This document shows, in pieces, positions 53,042 to 64,000 of a stretch of 64,000 nucleotides of DNA. Origin of the DNA: Blastococcus sp. MG754426 (GTDB lineage: Bacteria > Actinomycetota > Actinomycetes > Mycobacteriales > Geodermatophilaceae); assembly GCF_021699055.1 (NCBI RefSeq), contig NZ_SSXC01000001.1, forward strand, positions 62,001-126,000, read 5' to 3'. The notes under the pieces were generated by a model. That model saw nothing but the letters and a program-made list of their open reading frames with translations, had not been told where the DNA came from and did no database searches. Every line of letters starts with the position of its first letter. Position 1 is the stretch's first letter. The position numbers and the translations under genes were made by a program.

Positions 53042-54243
53042 CGGCGCCCCGTCCCGGCCCGCCGGGCCCGCTCGACCACGGGGGCGATGACGGCGAGGAG
53101 GGCGTCGACGTCGGCGTCGGTGCTGGTGTGCCCGAGGCTGAACCGCAGGGAGCTGCGCGCCCGTTCCGGGTCGGCGCCCACGGCCAGCAGCACGTGGCTC
53201 GGCCGCGCCACCCCCGCGCTGCAGGCCGACCCGGTCGAGCACTCGATCCCCTTGGCGTCGAGCAGCATCAGCAGCGCGTCGCCCTCGGCGCCGGGGAAGG
53301 ACAGGTGCGCGTTGCCGGGCAGGCGGCCGGGGCCCGAGCGCACGACGTCGTCCAGCGCCGGCCCGTTGAGCTGCGCGTCGGGCACCTGCTCCACGACCCC
53401 GGCCACCAGCCGGTCGCGCAGCCGGGCCAGCTCGGCGGCCCGCTCGACGCGCCCGCCCACGGCCGCGTCCGCCGCCACCGCCAGCCCGACGATGGCGGCG
53501 ACGTCCAGCGTGCCGGAGCGGACGTCGCGCTCCTGGCCGCCGCCGTGCAGCAGGGGCGTGCACTCGGCGTCGCGGCGCAGCAGCAGCGCGCCGGCGCCCA
53601 TCGGGCCGCCCAGCTTGTGCCCGGTCATGGTGAGGGCGTCGACCCCGCTGGCGCCGAAGTCGACGAGCACCTGCCCGACCGCCTGCACCGCGTCGGTGTG
53701 GAAGGGCACCCCGACGTCGTGCGCGGTCGCCGCGAGCGCGGCGACGTCGCTCACCGTGCCGATCTCGTTGTTGGCCCACATGACGCTGGCGACGGCGACG
53801 TCGCTGCCGTCGCCGAGCGCGTCGGCCAGCGCGGTGGGGGTGACCCGGCCCGAGGGCTCCACCGGCAGCCAGGTGACCTCGGCGCCCTCGTGCTTGGCCA
53901 GCCACTCGACGCTGTCCAGGACGGCGTGGTGCTCCGCCGGGCTGACGACGATCCGGCGGCGGCGGGAGTCCGCCGCGCGCCGGGCCCAGAACAGCCCCTT
54001 GACCGCCAGGTTGTCGCTCTCGGTGCCGCCGCCGGTGAACAGGACCTCCGACGGCCGCGCGCCCAGCGCCTCGGCCAGCCGCTCGCGGGCCTGCTCCGCG
54101 GCGCGGCGCGCCGCCCGGCCGCTGGCGTGCAACGACGAGGCGTTGCCCACGCGGCCGAGCTGGCCGGTCATCGCCGCCAGCACCTCGGGGAGCATCGGCG
54201 TGGTCGCCGCGTGGTCGAGGTAGACCGGTTCCGAGTAGGTCAT
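53038..54243 (-). CDS. iscS: Cysteine desulfurase (IscS/NifS class)
   Basis: It strips sulphur from cysteine for Fe-S clusters and tRNA thiolation. The 401-residue PLP enzyme has [48 protein letters not shown], the Schiff-base Lys in [15 protein letters not shown] and the active Cys in [13 protein letters not shown] overlaps the upstream MFS stop (ATGA); its own stop overlaps mnmA. Confidence 0.96.
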   Translation of the reverse strand: MTYSEPVYLDHAATTPMLPEVLAAMTGQLGRVGNASSLHASGRAARRAAEQARERLAEALGARPSEVLFTGGGTESDNLAVKGLFWARRAADSRRRRIVVSPAEHHAVLDSVEWLAKHEGAEVTWLPVEPSGRVTPTALADALGDGSDVAVASVMWANNEIGTVSDVAALAATAHDVGVPFHTDAVQAVGQVLVDFGASGVDALTMTGHKLGGPMGAGALLLRRDAECTPLLHGGGQERDVRSGTLDVAAIVGLAVAADAAVGGRVERAAELARLRDRLVAGVVEQVPDAQLNGPALDDVVRSGPGRLPGNAHLSFPGAEGDALLMLLDAKGIECSTGSACSAGVARPSHVLLAVGADPERARSSLRFSLGHTSTDADVDALLAVIAPVVERARRAGTGRR

Positions 54244-55661
54244 GACGCGCTCAGGGTAGTCGCGGGGACGGCGGGGCCGGCTGCCGCCGCCGGAGCACCA
54301 CCCGCCCGTGGGGCGAGCACCGCCCCCGCGACCGCGACGGCCGAGAGCACCACCACACCGGCCAGGACCGCCGCCGGGAGCGAGAGGGTGCCGGCCGCCG
54401 CCGCGGCCACGAGCACCCCGACCACGCCGACGCAGGCGGCGGCACCGGTGACGTCGGCGATCTGGAAGGCCGCGGAGTCCGCGCCGCGCGTCTCGTCCGA
54501 CGAGCGCTCCAGCAGGAGCACGCTCAGGCTCGGCATGCCCAGCCCCATGCCGAGCCCGGCGACCGCCCAGCTCGCGTAGGCCGGCCAGCCGCCGACCCCC
54601 GGGACGGCGATGGCGGCCGTCGCCAGCAGCCCGGCGGTGAGCACGCCGAACCCCAGCCGCAGCAGGCGCACCCGCGACCAGTGCGGGTTGCGGCCCTGCA
54701 GCTGCGAGGCGGTGGCCCAGCCCAGCGCGCCGGCGGTCAGCGGGATCCCCGCGGCGGTGGCCGAGTAGCCGTGGAGCTCGGTGAGGGCCAGCGGCAGCAG
54801 CGCGTCCATGCCGAAGAAGGCGCCGGCCAGCAGACCGCGGCCGGCGACCACCGCGGGCAGCCCGGGACGCGCGGCGGCCGTCCCGGCGGGCAGCAGCGGG
54901 CGCAGTCCGACGACCAGCGCCAGCAGCCCGGCGACGGCGATGGCGGCCGCGAGCAGGTCGAGGCGCTGGCCGGCGTACTGCAGGGCGGCGATGCCGACGC
55001 CGGCCAGCAGCGCCCACCACCGGCGGGCGGAGGCCGGCACCGCGGCCGCCGCGGACCGGGGCAGCGCGCGGGCGGCGGGGAGCACCAACCCGAGGCCCAG
55101 CAGGATGAGCGGCAGCAGTCCGAGGAAGACCAGCCGCCAGGTGAGGTGGGTGGTGAGCAGCCCGGCGACCACGGGGCCGACCAGCGCCGGCAGCACCCAC
55201 GCGGCGGCGAACGCGCCGAACAGCCGCGGCCGCAGCGCGGGCTCGAACGCCTGCCCGGCCACCACGTACAGGGCGACCGCGATGATCCCGCCGCCGATGC
55301 CCTGCAGCGCCCGGGCGGCGACGAACAACGCCATGTCCCCCGCGACGCCCGCGGCGAGCAGTCCCGCCGCGAAGACCGCCACGCCGGTCAGCAGCGCCAC
55401 CCGGGAGCCGCGGCGGTCACCGAGGTCGCCGCCGAGCACCATCCCGACCACCGAGGCGACGAGGAAGGCGCTGAAGGGCCAGGCGTACCAGGCCAGCCCG
55501 TCCAGCTCGGCGACCGCGGTCGGCATCGCCGTCGCCACCGCCATCGCCTCGAAGGCGACGAGGGTGACCAGCATCAGCAGCCCGGCGGTGGGGAGCCGGT
55601 GCGCCCGGTCGAACAGCGCCGGGGGCGCGACGGTGTCCACGCGGTGCCCAACCACCCGCAC
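54240..55661 (-). CDS. MFS transporter
   Basis: The 473-residue protein has about 12-14 hydrophobic segments and drug-efflux-like motifs: [26 protein letters not shown] (motif A region) and [20 protein letters not shown] (motif B). Substrate unknown. It is the first gene of a four-gene chain MFS-iscS-mnmA-MetE-like in which every junction is a 4-base overlap. GTG at 55661; nearby in-frame starts are possible. Confidence 0.85.
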   Translation of the reverse strand: MRVVGHRVDTVAPPALFDRAHRLPTAGLLMLVTLVAFEAMAVATAMPTAVAELDGLAWYAWPFSAFLVASVVGMVLGGDLGDRRGSRVALLTGVAVFAAGLLAAGVAGDMALFVAARALQGIGGGIIAVALYVVAGQAFEPALRPRLFGAFAAAWVLPALVGPVVAGLLTTHLTWRLVFLGLLPLILLGLGLVLPAARALPRSAAAAVPASARRWWALLAGVGIAALQYAGQRLDLLAAAIAVAGLLALVVGLRPLLPAGTAAARPGLPAVVAGRGLLAGAFFGMDALLPLALTELHGYSATAAGIPLTAGALGWATASQLQGRNPHWSRVRLLRLGFGVLTAGLLATAAIAVPGVGGWPAYASWAVAGLGMGLGMPSLSVLLLERSSDETRGADSAAFQIADVTGAAACVGVVGVLVAAAAAGTLSLPAAVLAGVVVLSAVAVAGAVLAPRAGGAPAAAAGPAVPATTLSAS

Positions 55662-55690
55662 CCCCGGCTGCTTCCCGCCCCCGGGAACGC

Positions 55691-55726
55691 GTCGAGCGCC
55701 GACCCCGCGAGGGGTCGGCGCTCGAC
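55691..55726. terminator. 16-bp perfect hairpin between etfA and the MFS gene
   Basis: GTCGAGCGCCGACCCC (55691-55706) pairs exactly with 55711-55726 around loop GCGA. It starts 8 bases after the etfA stop on the minus strand. Confidence 0.88.
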
Positions 55727-55734
55727 AGCTGCCC

Positions 55735-56697
55735 TTACTTGCGGGCGTTGATCTGCTCGGTGGCGGCCGGGACGACGGTGTTCAGGTCACCGACGACGCC
55801 GAAGTCGGCCAGCTCGAAGATCGGCGCCTCGGGGTCCTTGTTGATGGCCACGATGGTCTTCGAGGTCTGCATGCCGGCGCGGTGCTGGATCGCACCGGAG
55901 ATGCCGACGGCCACGTACAGCTGCGGCGAGACGGTCTTGCCGGTCTGCCCGACCTGGAAGCTGTGCGGGTAGAAGCCGGAGTCGACCGCGGCGCGGGAGG
56001 CGCCGACGGCGGCACCGAGCGAGTCGGCCAGGCCCTCGATGATCGAGAAGTTCTCGGCGCTGGCCACACCGCGGCCACCGGAGACGACGATCGAGGCCTC
56101 GGTGAGCTCGGGGCGGCTGCTCTTCTGCTCGACGACGCGCTCGACGACCCGCACCTGCTTGGCGGCGTCGCTCACCGCGACGTCCACGGTCTGCTCCGTA
56201 CCGGCGGCCGGGGCCGGCTCGGCGGCGACCGAGTTGCCGCGCAGCGTGTAGATCGGGGTGCCGACGGTGACCTGCGAGTGCACGATCGTCGCGCCGGCGA
56301 ACGCCACCTGGGTGGCGGTGCCGTCGGAGGCGATCTCGGTGACGTCGGTGAGGAAGCCGCTGCCGGTCTTGACGGCCAGGCGGGCGGCGATCTCCTTGCC
56401 CTCCGGCGACGAGGGGATGACGACGGCGGCGGGCGACTTCTCGCTCACCAGCTGCGCCAGCACCTCGGCCTTCGGGGCCACGAGGTAGTCGTCGATGTCG
56501 GCCGACTCGGCGACGTAGACGGTGGCGGCGCCGTACTCCGCGAGCTGGTCGCGGACGCCGGCGGCCGTGCCGGGCGCGCCGAGGACGACGGCCGACGGCT
56601 CACCGAGCGCGCGGGCCGCGGTCAGGGCCTCCAGGGTGGTCTTGCGGACACCGCCGCCGGCCGGGTTGAGCTCGGCAAGGACCAGGACCTCTGCCAT
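55735..56697 (-). CDS. etfA: Electron transfer flavoprotein alpha subunit
   Basis: EtfA carries FAD and passes electrons from acyl-CoA dehydrogenases to the quinone pool. The 320-residue protein has the N-terminal AANH-like domain ([23 protein letters not shown]) and the C-terminal FAD domain with [29 protein letters not shown] and [22 protein letters not shown] at 56697 follows AGGAAGAGGAG, 34 bases after the etfB stop. Confidence 0.96.
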   Translation of the reverse strand: MAEVLVLAELNPAGGGVRKTTLEALTAARALGEPSAVVLGAPGTAAGVRDQLAEYGAATVYVAESADIDDYLVAPKAEVLAQLVSEKSPAAVVIPSSPEGKEIAARLAVKTGSGFLTDVTEIASDGTATQVAFAGATIVHSQVTVGTPIYTLRGNSVAAEPAPAAGTEQTVDVAVSDAAKQVRVVERVVEQKSSRPELTEASIVVSGGRGVASAENFSIIEGLADSLGAAVGASRAAVDSGFYPHSFQVGQTGKTVSPQLYVAVGISGAIQHRAGMQTSKTIVAINKDPEAPIFELADFGVVGDLNTVVPAATEQINARK

Positions 56698-56731
56698 GGG
56701 GTGTTCTCCTCTTCCTTCGATCCGGGCGGGG

Positions 56732-57511
56732 TCAGACGATCTTCTGGCCGGCGAGGAAGTCGACGAACTTCTGCGCGCCGTCGCCCTCGTCGGTCACCTT
56801 GACGCCCTCGCCCTTCGGCGGGCGGCCGGCGAAGTCGAGGACCTTGCTGGTGGCGGTGGCCAGGCCGACGCTGCCCGCGTCGACGCCCAGGTCGGCCAGG
56901 GTCTTGGTCTCGACCGGCTTCTTCTTCGCGGCCATGATCCCCTTGAACGAGGGGTAGCGCGGCTCGTTGATGGTGTCCCAGGTCGAGATGATCGCCGGGA
57001 GCGGGGCCTCGAGGGCCCAGTAGCCGCCGTCGGTCTGCCGCTCCACCTTCGCGGTGCCGCCCTCGATGGTGACCTTGCGGGCACCGGAGAGCTGCGGGAT
57101 CCCGAGCCGCTCGGCGAGCAGGGCGGGCATGACCGAGAGCTGCGCGTCGGTGGCCTCCGCGCCGCACATGACCAGGTCGTACTCCAGCTGGCCCAGCGCC
57201 GCGGCGAGGACCGCGGAGGTCTGCACCGCGCACGAGCCGTGGATGGCGTCGTCGACGACGTGCACGGCCTTGTCGGCGCCCATGGACAGCGCCTTGCGGA
57301 TGGCGTCGGTGGCCGACTCGGGGCCGACCGTGAGCACGGTGACCTCGCCGCCCTGCGCCTCCTTGATGGTGAGCGCCTCCTCGATGGCGTACTCGTCCAT
57401 CTCGTTGATGACGTTGTCGGCGGCGGCCCGGGCGACGGTGTTGTCGGCCGGGTCCAGCTTCCGCTCACTACCCGAGTCCGGGACCTGCTTGACAAGAACG
57501 ACGATGTTCAT
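56732..57511 (-). CDS. etfB: Electron transfer flavoprotein beta subunit
   Basis: EtfB binds AMP and partners EtfA. The 259-residue protein has MNIVVLVKQVPDSGSERKL at the start, VINEMDEYAIEEALTIKEA, GADKAVHVVDD and DLVMCGAEATDAQLSVMPALLAERLG. ATG at 57511 follows GAGGAAGG. Upstream 57512-57628 holds a possible TAGCCT -10 box but nothing else clear. Confidence 0.96.
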   Translation of the reverse strand: MNIVVLVKQVPDSGSERKLDPADNTVARAAADNVINEMDEYAIEEALTIKEAQGGEVTVLTVGPESATDAIRKALSMGADKAVHVVDDAIHGSCAVQTSAVLAAALGQLEYDLVMCGAEATDAQLSVMPALLAERLGIPQLSGARKVTIEGGTAKVERQTDGGYWALEAPLPAIISTWDTINEPRYPSFKGIMAAKKKPVETKTLADLGVDAGSVGLATATSKVLDFAGRPPKGEGVKVTDEGDGAQKFVDFLAGQKIV

Positions 57512-57628
57512 CGCGCTGAACCTTCCTCAGGACGCGTTCAGGATGCGGGCACGCGGGCCCGCCTGGCTCCAAGGATGGAGGCTACTGCGGGGTAACGCCG
57601 CCGGGGCAGGAGGGGCGGGTGAGGCACG

Positions 57629-58741
57629 TCACGGCGGCGAGGTGGGTGGGACCGCCCACTCCCCCGTCGCGGCGAACCGCTCCAGCGTCGTCGCGTACGG
57701 CGCCAGGTCCAGCCCCTGGGCCGCCACCCAGTCGTCGGAGTAGTACGTCCGGGCGTACCGCTCCCCGCCGTCGCAGAGCAGCGTCACCACGCTCCCGCGG
57801 CGGCCGGCGGCGACCATCTCGGCGACCAGCCCGAAGGCGCCCCACAGGTTGGTCCCGGTGGATCCCCCGGCCCGTCGCCCGGTGACCCGCTCCAGGTGCC
57901 GCATCGCGGCCAGGGAGGCCGCGTCCGGCACGGCGATCATCCGGTCGACGATGGTGGGCACGAACGAGGGCTCCACCCGCGGCCGCCCGATGCCCTCGAT
58001 GCGCGACGGGGTACCGGTCGTCCAGCCCGGGTCGACCGCCGCGTAGCCGGGGAAGAAGGCGGAGTTCTCCGGGTCGACGACGGCCAGCCGGGTGGGGTGC
58101 CGCCGGTAGCGCAGGTAGCGGCCGATGGTCGCGCTGGTGCCGCCGGTGCCCGCCCCGACCACGACCCACTCGGGGACCGGGTGCGGCTCGGCGGAGAGCT
58201 GCTCGAAGATCGACTCGGCGATGTTGTTGTTGCCGCGCCAGTCGGTGGCCCGCTCCGCGTAGGTGAACTGGTCGAGGTAGTGACCCCCGCACTCGGCGGC
58301 CAGCCGGCGGGCCTCCTCGTAGATGTCGGGCGCCCGGTCGACGAAGTGGCAGCGTCCGCCGTGGAACTCGATGAGCGCGACCTTCTCCGGGCTGGTGGAG
58401 CGCGGCATCACCGCGACGAACGGCAGGCCGAGCATCCGGGCGAAGTAGGCCTCGCTCACCGCCGTCGACCCGCTGGAGGCCTCGACGACCGTGCTGCCCT
58501 CGGTGATCTGGCCGGAGCAGAGCCCGTACAGGAACAGCGACCGCGCCAGCCGGTGCTTGAGGCTGCCCGTGGGGTGGGTCGACTCGTCCTTCAGGTAGAG
58601 GTCGACGCCCCACTCGGGCGGCAGCGGGTAGACCAGCAGGTGGGTGTCCGCGCTGCGCCGCGCGTCGGCCTCGACGACGGCGACCGCCCGGTCGACCCAG
58701 GCCCGGCCGCCCGGGTCGGACCGGTCGACGACGTCGTCCAC
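57629..58741 (-). CDS. PLP-dependent cysteine synthase-family protein (Cds1-like)
   Basis: The 370-residue fold-type II PLP enzyme has [23 protein letters not shown] (Lys in GSLKHR), [33 protein letters not shown] and [15 protein letters not shown]. It resembles the branch of M. tuberculosis Cds1 (Rv3684), a cysteine desulfhydrase, more than CysK/CysM, whose Asn-loop SGNTG is replaced by SSGSTA. Substrate direction is therefore unsure. GTG at 58741, 5 bases after the enoyl-CoA hydratase stop. Confidence 0.82.
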   Translation of the reverse strand: MDDVVDRSDPGGRAWVDRAVAVVEADARRSADTHLLVYPLPPEWGVDLYLKDESTHPTGSLKHRLARSLFLYGLCSGQITEGSTVVEASSGSTAVSEAYFARMLGLPFVAVMPRSTSPEKVALIEFHGGRCHFVDRAPDIYEEARRLAAECGGHYLDQFTYAERATDWRGNNNIAESIFEQLSAEPHPVPEWVVVGAGTGGTSATIGRYLRYRRHPTRLAVVDPENSAFFPGYAAVDPGWTTGTPSRIEGIGRPRVEPSFVPTIVDRMIAVPDAASLAAMRHLERVTGRRAGGSTGTNLWGAFGLVAEMVAAGRRGSVVTLLCDGGERYARTYYSDDWVAAQGLDLAPYATTLERFAATGEWAVPPTSPP

Positions 58742-58746
58742 GAGGG

Positions 58747-59535
58747 TCAGCGGCCGGAGAACTCGGCCTTGCCCGGGCCGTTCTCCAGGAACGAGCGCAT
58801 GCCGTTCACCTGGTCCTCGGTGTCGAACAGCTCGGCGAACAGCCGGCTCTCCAGGTCCAGGCCGCGGTCCAGCGACAGGTCCAGCCCCTCGTCGATGGCG
58901 CGCTTGGCGGCGGCCAGGGCCAGCGGCGGGCCGGCGGCGAGCTTGCGCGCCATGGCCAGCGCGGTGTCGTACACCTCGTCGTCGGGGACGACCGCGTCGG
59001 CCAGCCCCATCTCCAGGGCCTCCTCCGCGCCCACGTGCCGGCCGGTGAAGACCAGGTCCTTGGCCCGGGCCGGGCCGACCAGCCGGGCCAGCCGCTGGGT
59101 GCCGCCGGCGCCCGGGATGACGCCCAGCAGGATCTCGGGCTGGCCGACCTTCGCGCCCGCGCCGAGCACCCGGAAGTCCGCGCACAGCGCCAGCTCGTAG
59201 CCGCCGCCGAGGGCGTAGCCGGTGACCGCGGCGATCACCGGCTTCGGGATGCGCGCCACGGCGCGGAAGGAGTTCTGCAGCTCGCGGCCCCAGGCGACCA
59301 TCGACCGCCCGTCCAGCTGCGACATCGCCTTGATGTCGGCGCCCGCGGCGAAGACCCGCTCCCCGCCGTAGAGCACGACGGCGCGCACGTCGGCCCGCTC
59401 ACCGGCCTCGAGCGCCACCGCCCGGACCTCCATGTGCAGCTGCTCGTCGATGGCGTTCATCTTCGGCCGGTCGAGGCGGATCGTGCCCACCCCGTCGGCC
59501 ACCTGCAGGGTCACGAACTCGGGCGTCGATGCCAT
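58747..59535 (-). CDS. Enoyl-CoA hydratase/isomerase
   Basis: The 262-residue crotonase-fold protein has [15 protein letters not shown], the oxyanion-hole segments [12 protein letters not shown] and [16 protein letters not shown] (Glu), and [18 protein letters not shown] (second Glu), so both catalytic glutamates of hydratases are present. It likely works in fatty-acid oxidation with Etf nearby. ATG at 59535 lies 7 bases after TAAGGT. Confidence 0.93.
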   Translation of the reverse strand: MASTPEFVTLQVADGVGTIRLDRPKMNAIDEQLHMEVRAVALEAGERADVRAVVLYGGERVFAAGADIKAMSQLDGRSMVAWGRELQNSFRAVARIPKPVIAAVTGYALGGGYELALCADFRVLGAGAKVGQPEILLGVIPGAGGTQRLARLVGPARAKDLVFTGRHVGAEEALEMGLADAVVPDDEVYDTALAMARKLAAGPPLALAAAKRAIDEGLDLSLDRGLDLESRLFAELFDTEDQVNGMRSFLENGPGKAEFSGR

Positions 59536-59542
59536 GGTCGGC

Positions 59543-59548
59543 ACCTTA
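59543..59548 (-). promoter_or_regulatory. Putative -10 box of the enoyl-CoA hydratase gene
   Basis: TAAGGT (TAnnnT) 7 bases before the ATG; it overlaps the last codon region of the upstream ABC gene. Confidence 0.4.
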
Positions 59549-60352
59549 TCGAGCGCGTCGTGCGGTGAACCGGCCGTCGGTGCGGGTCAGCTCGAGCGGC
59601 AGGCCGAAGGTGTCGGAGAGGTGCCCGTCGGTCAGCACGTCGTCGGCCACCCCGGAGGCGACCACCTCGCCCTCGCGCAGCAGCAGCGCGTGGGTGTAGC
59701 CGGGCGGGATCTCCTCGACGTGGTGGGTGACCAGCACCTGCGCGGGCGCGTAGTGGTAGCGCGCCAGGTCCGACAGGCGGGCCACGAGGTCCTCGCGCCC
59801 CCCGAGGTCCAGACCGGCGCCGGGCTCGTCGAGCAGCAGCAGCTCGGGGTCGGGCATCAGGGCGCGGGCGATCTGGGTGCGCTTGCGCTCGCCCTCGCTG
59901 AGGGTGCCGAACGGCCGGTGCGCGTACTGGGCCACGCCCCACTGCGCCATGAGCATCCCCGCCCGGGTCAGGTCGTGGACGTCGTAGCGCTCCCGCCACC
60001 GGCCGACCACGGCGTAGCCGGCCGAGACGACGACGTCACCGGTCTTCTCCGCCGGCCCGATCCGCTGGGCGAGGGAGGCGCTGGTCAGCCCGATGCGCGG
60101 CCGCAGCTCGAAGACGTCGACGGCGCCGAGCGTCTCGCCCAGCAGCCGCACCTCGCCCCGCGTCGGGTGCAGCTGCGCCGCGGCGAGCTGCAGCAGCGTG
60201 GTCTTCCCCGCCCCGTTGGGGCCGAGCACCACCCAGCGGTGGTCCTCCTCCACCGCCCAGTCGACGCCGCGGAGCAGGTGGTTCCCGCCCCGCACGACGT
60301 CGACGCCGGTCATCCGTACGACCGCCCCCGCGAGGGCGTCAGCATTCGGCAC
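59546..60352 (-). CDS. ABC transporter ATP-binding protein (orphan)
   Basis: The 268-residue ATPase has Walker A (LGPNGAGKTTLLQL), signature LSEGERKRTQIARAL, Walker B (LLLLDEPGAGLDLGG) and switch VTHHVEEI. The signature SEGE in place of SGGQ and the VTHH-EEIPPGYTHALLL ending match an orphan actinobacterial type annotated as iron or molybdate-like ABC ATPase. No permease is adjacent. Start GTG 60352 or ATG 60313. Confidence 0.85.
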   Translation of the reverse strand: MPNADALAGAVVRMTGVDVVRGGNHLLRGVDWAVEEDHRWVVLGPNGAGKTTLLQLAAAQLHPTRGEVRLLGETLGAVDVFELRPRIGLTSASLAQRIGPAEKTGDVVVSAGYAVVGRWRERYDVHDLTRAGMLMAQWGVAQYAHRPFGTLSEGERKRTQIARALMPDPELLLLDEPGAGLDLGGREDLVARLSDLARYHYAPAQVLVTHHVEEIPPGYTHALLLREGEVVASGVADDVLTDGHLSDTFGLPLELTRTDGRFTARRAR

Positions 60353-60412
60353 GCCCCCCATCCAACCAACCCCCCGCGCCGGTCGGTGCGCCCGCTCCGG
60401 GCACGGACCAGG

Positions 60413-60418
60413 CACGAT
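60413..60418 (+). promoter_or_regulatory. Possible -10 box of glgX
   Basis: CACGAT lies 6 bases before the glgX GTG; only a partial match. Confidence 0.25.
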
Positions 60419-60424
60419 CGTCCG

Positions 60425-62575
<2,151 letters not shown>

Positions 62576-62583
62576 CGACGGAG

Positions 62584-62627
62584 TGCGCCGAGGCCGGGTT
62601 CCCCGGTCGGGGCCCGGCCTCAGCGCA
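62584..62627. terminator. Hairpin between glgX and the FHA gene
   Basis: TGCGC and GAGGCCGGG (62584-62598) pair with CCCGGCCTC and GCGCA (62613-62627) with one mismatch. The stem can extend outward through ACGACG/CGTCGT. Convergent genes share it. Confidence 0.75.
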
Positions 62628-62638
62628 CGTCGTGGACG

Positions 62639-63586
62639 TCAGTCCTGCGGCTGCTCGAAGGTGATGACGGTCCAGCCGAGCAGCAGGCGGTCGCCGTCGG
62701 AGAGCGGGTGGGCCACCCCCGGCTCGAGCTGGGTCCACTCGGTGGCCTCGGGGCCGGCGACGTGGGTGCCGTTGAGCGAGCCCAGGTCGACCAGCGAGAC
62801 CTCGCGGCCGTTGCGGGTCAGCGCCGCGTGGGCCGAGGAGAGCACGTTCTGGGTGTCGGCGATCGGCACCGCGCGGGCCGAGCCGCTGGAGACCATCTCG
62901 TGGTTGTCGGGACGCCGCCCGAGCACCAGGTCCTCGTCGATCGTGACGACCATGCCGTCGTCGAACCGCAGGATCGGCGCGGCCTCGTTCGCCTCGGGCC
63001 GCCAGAAGGCGGTCTGCTCGCCCGACTCGGGCCGGTCCGCGGCCGCGGCGGCACCGCGGCCGGCGCCGAAACCGGAGTCCGTGCTCGCCGAGAACGACTG
63101 CGCCGGGGCCGCGGCGGGGGCGGCGGCCGCCGTCCCGGCCAGGTGCAGCGTGGCCCCGCCGCCGGGCACGGTGCCCTCGACCAGGTCGTAGCTCACCCCC
63201 GGCGGGGTGCGCGGGGCGGACTGGCCGGGGCCGACGTACAGCGACTGGCCCAGCGAGAAGCCGGTGGCGAGGCTGCCCCCGTCGATCGACGAGCCGGTGA
63301 CCGGGACGCCGTCGACGGCCGGCTGGCCCTTGCCCGCCCACAGCGCGACGCCGGTGCCGGAGTCGGAGGCGAGGACGAGGGCGAACGAGGCGCCACCGGA
63401 GGCCAGGGAGCTCACCTCACCGGCCACGGCGGCCAGCACGCGGTCGGCCCCGGGACCCGACACGCCCAGGCAGGCGTGCAGGGCCGACACGAGGGCGGGC
63501 GAGCCGGGAGCGTCGACCCACAGCAGGCCGCCGCCACGGCGAGCGACGACGGCATCTCCGGGGAGGACTTCACAGCGGTCGGGCAT
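62639..63586 (-). CDS. FHA-domain protein
   Basis: The 315-residue protein has an N-terminal half of unrecognised fold (about residues 1-120), an Ala-rich linker (TAAAAPAAAPAQ) and a C-terminal FHA domain with VLGRRPDNHEMV, a conserved SSAHAAL (Ser/His contacts for phosphothreonine) and LVDLGSLNGTHVAGPE. It should bind Thr-phosphorylated partners. ATG at 63586, 7 bases after TAGGCT. It stands between two glycogen-degradation genes. Confidence 0.88.
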   Translation of the reverse strand: MPDRCEVLPGDAVVARRGGGLLWVDAPGSPALVSALHACLGVSGPGADRVLAAVAGEVSSLASGGASFALVLASDSGTGVALWAGKGQPAVDGVPVTGSSIDGGSLATGFSLGQSLYVGPGQSAPRTPPGVSYDLVEGTVPGGGATLHLAGTAAAAPAAAPAQSFSASTDSGFGAGRGAAAAADRPESGEQTAFWRPEANEAAPILRFDDGMVVTIDEDLVLGRRPDNHEMVSSGSARAVPIADTQNVLSSAHAALTRNGREVSLVDLGSLNGTHVAGPEATEWTQLEPGVAHPLSDGDRLLLGWTVITFEQPQD

Positions 63587-63593
63587 GGCGTCC

Positions 63594-63599
63594 AGCCTA
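63594..63599 (-). promoter_or_regulatory. Putative -10 box of the FHA gene
   Basis: TAGGCT (TAnnnT) is 7 bases before the ATG at 63586; no Shine-Dalgarno. Confidence 0.45.
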
Positions 63600-63665
63600 G
63601 TGATGCGCGAGCGTTCTGGCTGGCCGCGGGCCACCGCCACGCCGGGGCGCGACGACGTCACACGA

Positions 63666-63678
63666 GGTCACTGTGACC
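63666..63678. promoter_or_regulatory. Inverted repeat GGTCACTGTGACC
   Basis: A perfect 6-1-6 inverted repeat, about 80 bases upstream of the FHA start and 30 bases past the glgP end. It may be an operator for the FHA gene. Confidence 0.35.
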
Positions 63679-63707
63679 GGCGTGGCCCGAGTGCCCGCTG
63701 GTTCCCC

Positions 63708-64000
63708 TCAGGCCGTGCTCACCACACCGAGCTCCGCCGGGTCGGCCAGGTGCTCGGAGTGCGGGAGCACCCGCACCGTGTAGCCGAACGCACCCGTCCG
63801 CTCCAGCGGCAGCGTGGCGGTGAACCAGTGCCGCGAACCGTCGGTCTGCTCGTGGCTCATCGGCACCGTGGTCACCTCGTGCAGGCCGTCGGCGTCGTCG
63901 ACCCGGCCGTAGGCCGCCTGCACCTCGACGTCGTCGGGCTGCAGCCCGGGCAGCTGCACCTCCGCGCGCAGGGCCAGGGTCGAGCCGATCTCCGGCGTGT
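63708..64000 (-). CDS. glgP: Alpha-glucan phosphorylase, C-terminal end (runs off the right edge)
   Basis: The last 97 residues are visible: TPEIGSTLALRAEVQLPGLQ, VQAAYGRVDDADGLHEV, RTGAFGYTVRVLPHSEHL and the end PAELGVVSTA. This is the C-terminus of actinobacterial GlgP (the DUF3417-type alpha-glucan phosphorylase, as M. tuberculosis Rv1328), which releases glucose-1-phosphate from glycogen. The catalytic part is outside the window. glgX near it supports the call. Confidence 0.85.
   Translation of the reverse strand, partial: TPEIGSTLALRAEVQLPGLQPDDVEVQAAYGRVDDADGLHEVTTVPMSHEQTDGSRHWFTATLPLERTGAFGYTVRVLPHSEHLADPAELGVVSTA

Noticed and set aside
63660-63680. CRP/GlxR site upstream of the FHA gene
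   Set aside because: GGTCACTGTGACC does not match TGTGA-N6-TCACA spacing.

Overview
The window is about 74% GC by eye, with strong G/C bias at third codon positions and many GTG starts. It reads as the chromosome of a high-GC actinobacterium. The DUF222/HNH endonuclease gene, the F420 gene fbiD, a four-Cys L28 and the overall gene order suggest the Geodermatophilaceae (Blastococcus, Geodermatophilus, Modestobacter) or a close relative. From memory, much of the order (recG-DAK2-rpmB, thiL, ddl, gpsA, fbiD, ppk, mutT1, leuDC-ndgR, gltX, leuB, ilvC-N-B, gatB-A-C, ACT gene, ligA, mnmA, iscS, etfA-etfB) parallels the Rv2973c-Rv3029c block of Mycobacterium tuberculosis. This is an old housekeeping block, with no sign of prophage, IS element or CRISPR.

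Layout. 1-5 kb: recG (partial), DAK2 kinase, rpmB, a cytidylate-kinase-like gene, an acetyltransferase and thiL. 5-15 kb: a lone Lrp ligand domain, DUF3515, a lipoprotein, ddl, a phosphatidylcholine-synthase-like enzyme, cystathionine gamma-lyase, gpsA, plsC, fbiD, ppk1 and mutT1. 15-20 kb: leuD-leuC facing an NdgR-type regulator, then galT-galK. 20.4-20.8 kb: two tandem tRNA-Glu(CUC) copies and tRNA-Gln(CUG), beside gltX. 24-26 kb: small enzymes. 26-39 kb: a branched-chain amino-acid region (cimA, leuB, ilvC, ilvN, ilvB, ilvD) interrupted by two Gln/Tyr-rich membrane proteins and a GGDEF-EAL protein. 39-46 kb: a PH-domain protein, a 2-hydroxyacid dehydrogenase, an LppZ-like lipoprotein and gatC-gatA-(64-aa membrane protein)-gatB. 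46-55 kb: ACT gene, HNH/DUF222 gene, ligA, a MetE-like protein, mnmA, cysteine desulfurase and an MFS transporter. 55-64 kb: etfA/etfB, a cysteine synthase-like enzyme, enoyl-CoA hydratase, an ABC ATPase, glgX, an FHA protein and the end of glgP.

How the genes fit together. leuCD, leuB, ilvBNC, ilvD and cimA supply nearly all of Ile/Leu/Val synthesis, with isoleucine made by the citramalate route. Both cimA and ilvB are preceded by short leader ORFs rich in the matching codons (Ile-Ile-Ile; Val-Leu-Val-Leu), a hairpin that begins on the leader stop codon, and a U-tailed terminator. These are two ribosome-controlled attenuators of the same design and are the most interesting regulatory feature here. 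gltX, tRNA-Gln, tRNA-Glu and gatCAB together make the indirect Gln-tRNA pathway. Cysteine desulfurase and MnmA make thiolated tRNA. glgX and glgP act in glycogen breakdown.

Two stylistic signals recur. Many first-in-unit genes have a TAnnnT box 6-8 bases before the start codon, so their mRNAs are probably leaderless. Many operon junctions are 4-base GTGA or ATGA overlaps, which points to translational coupling.
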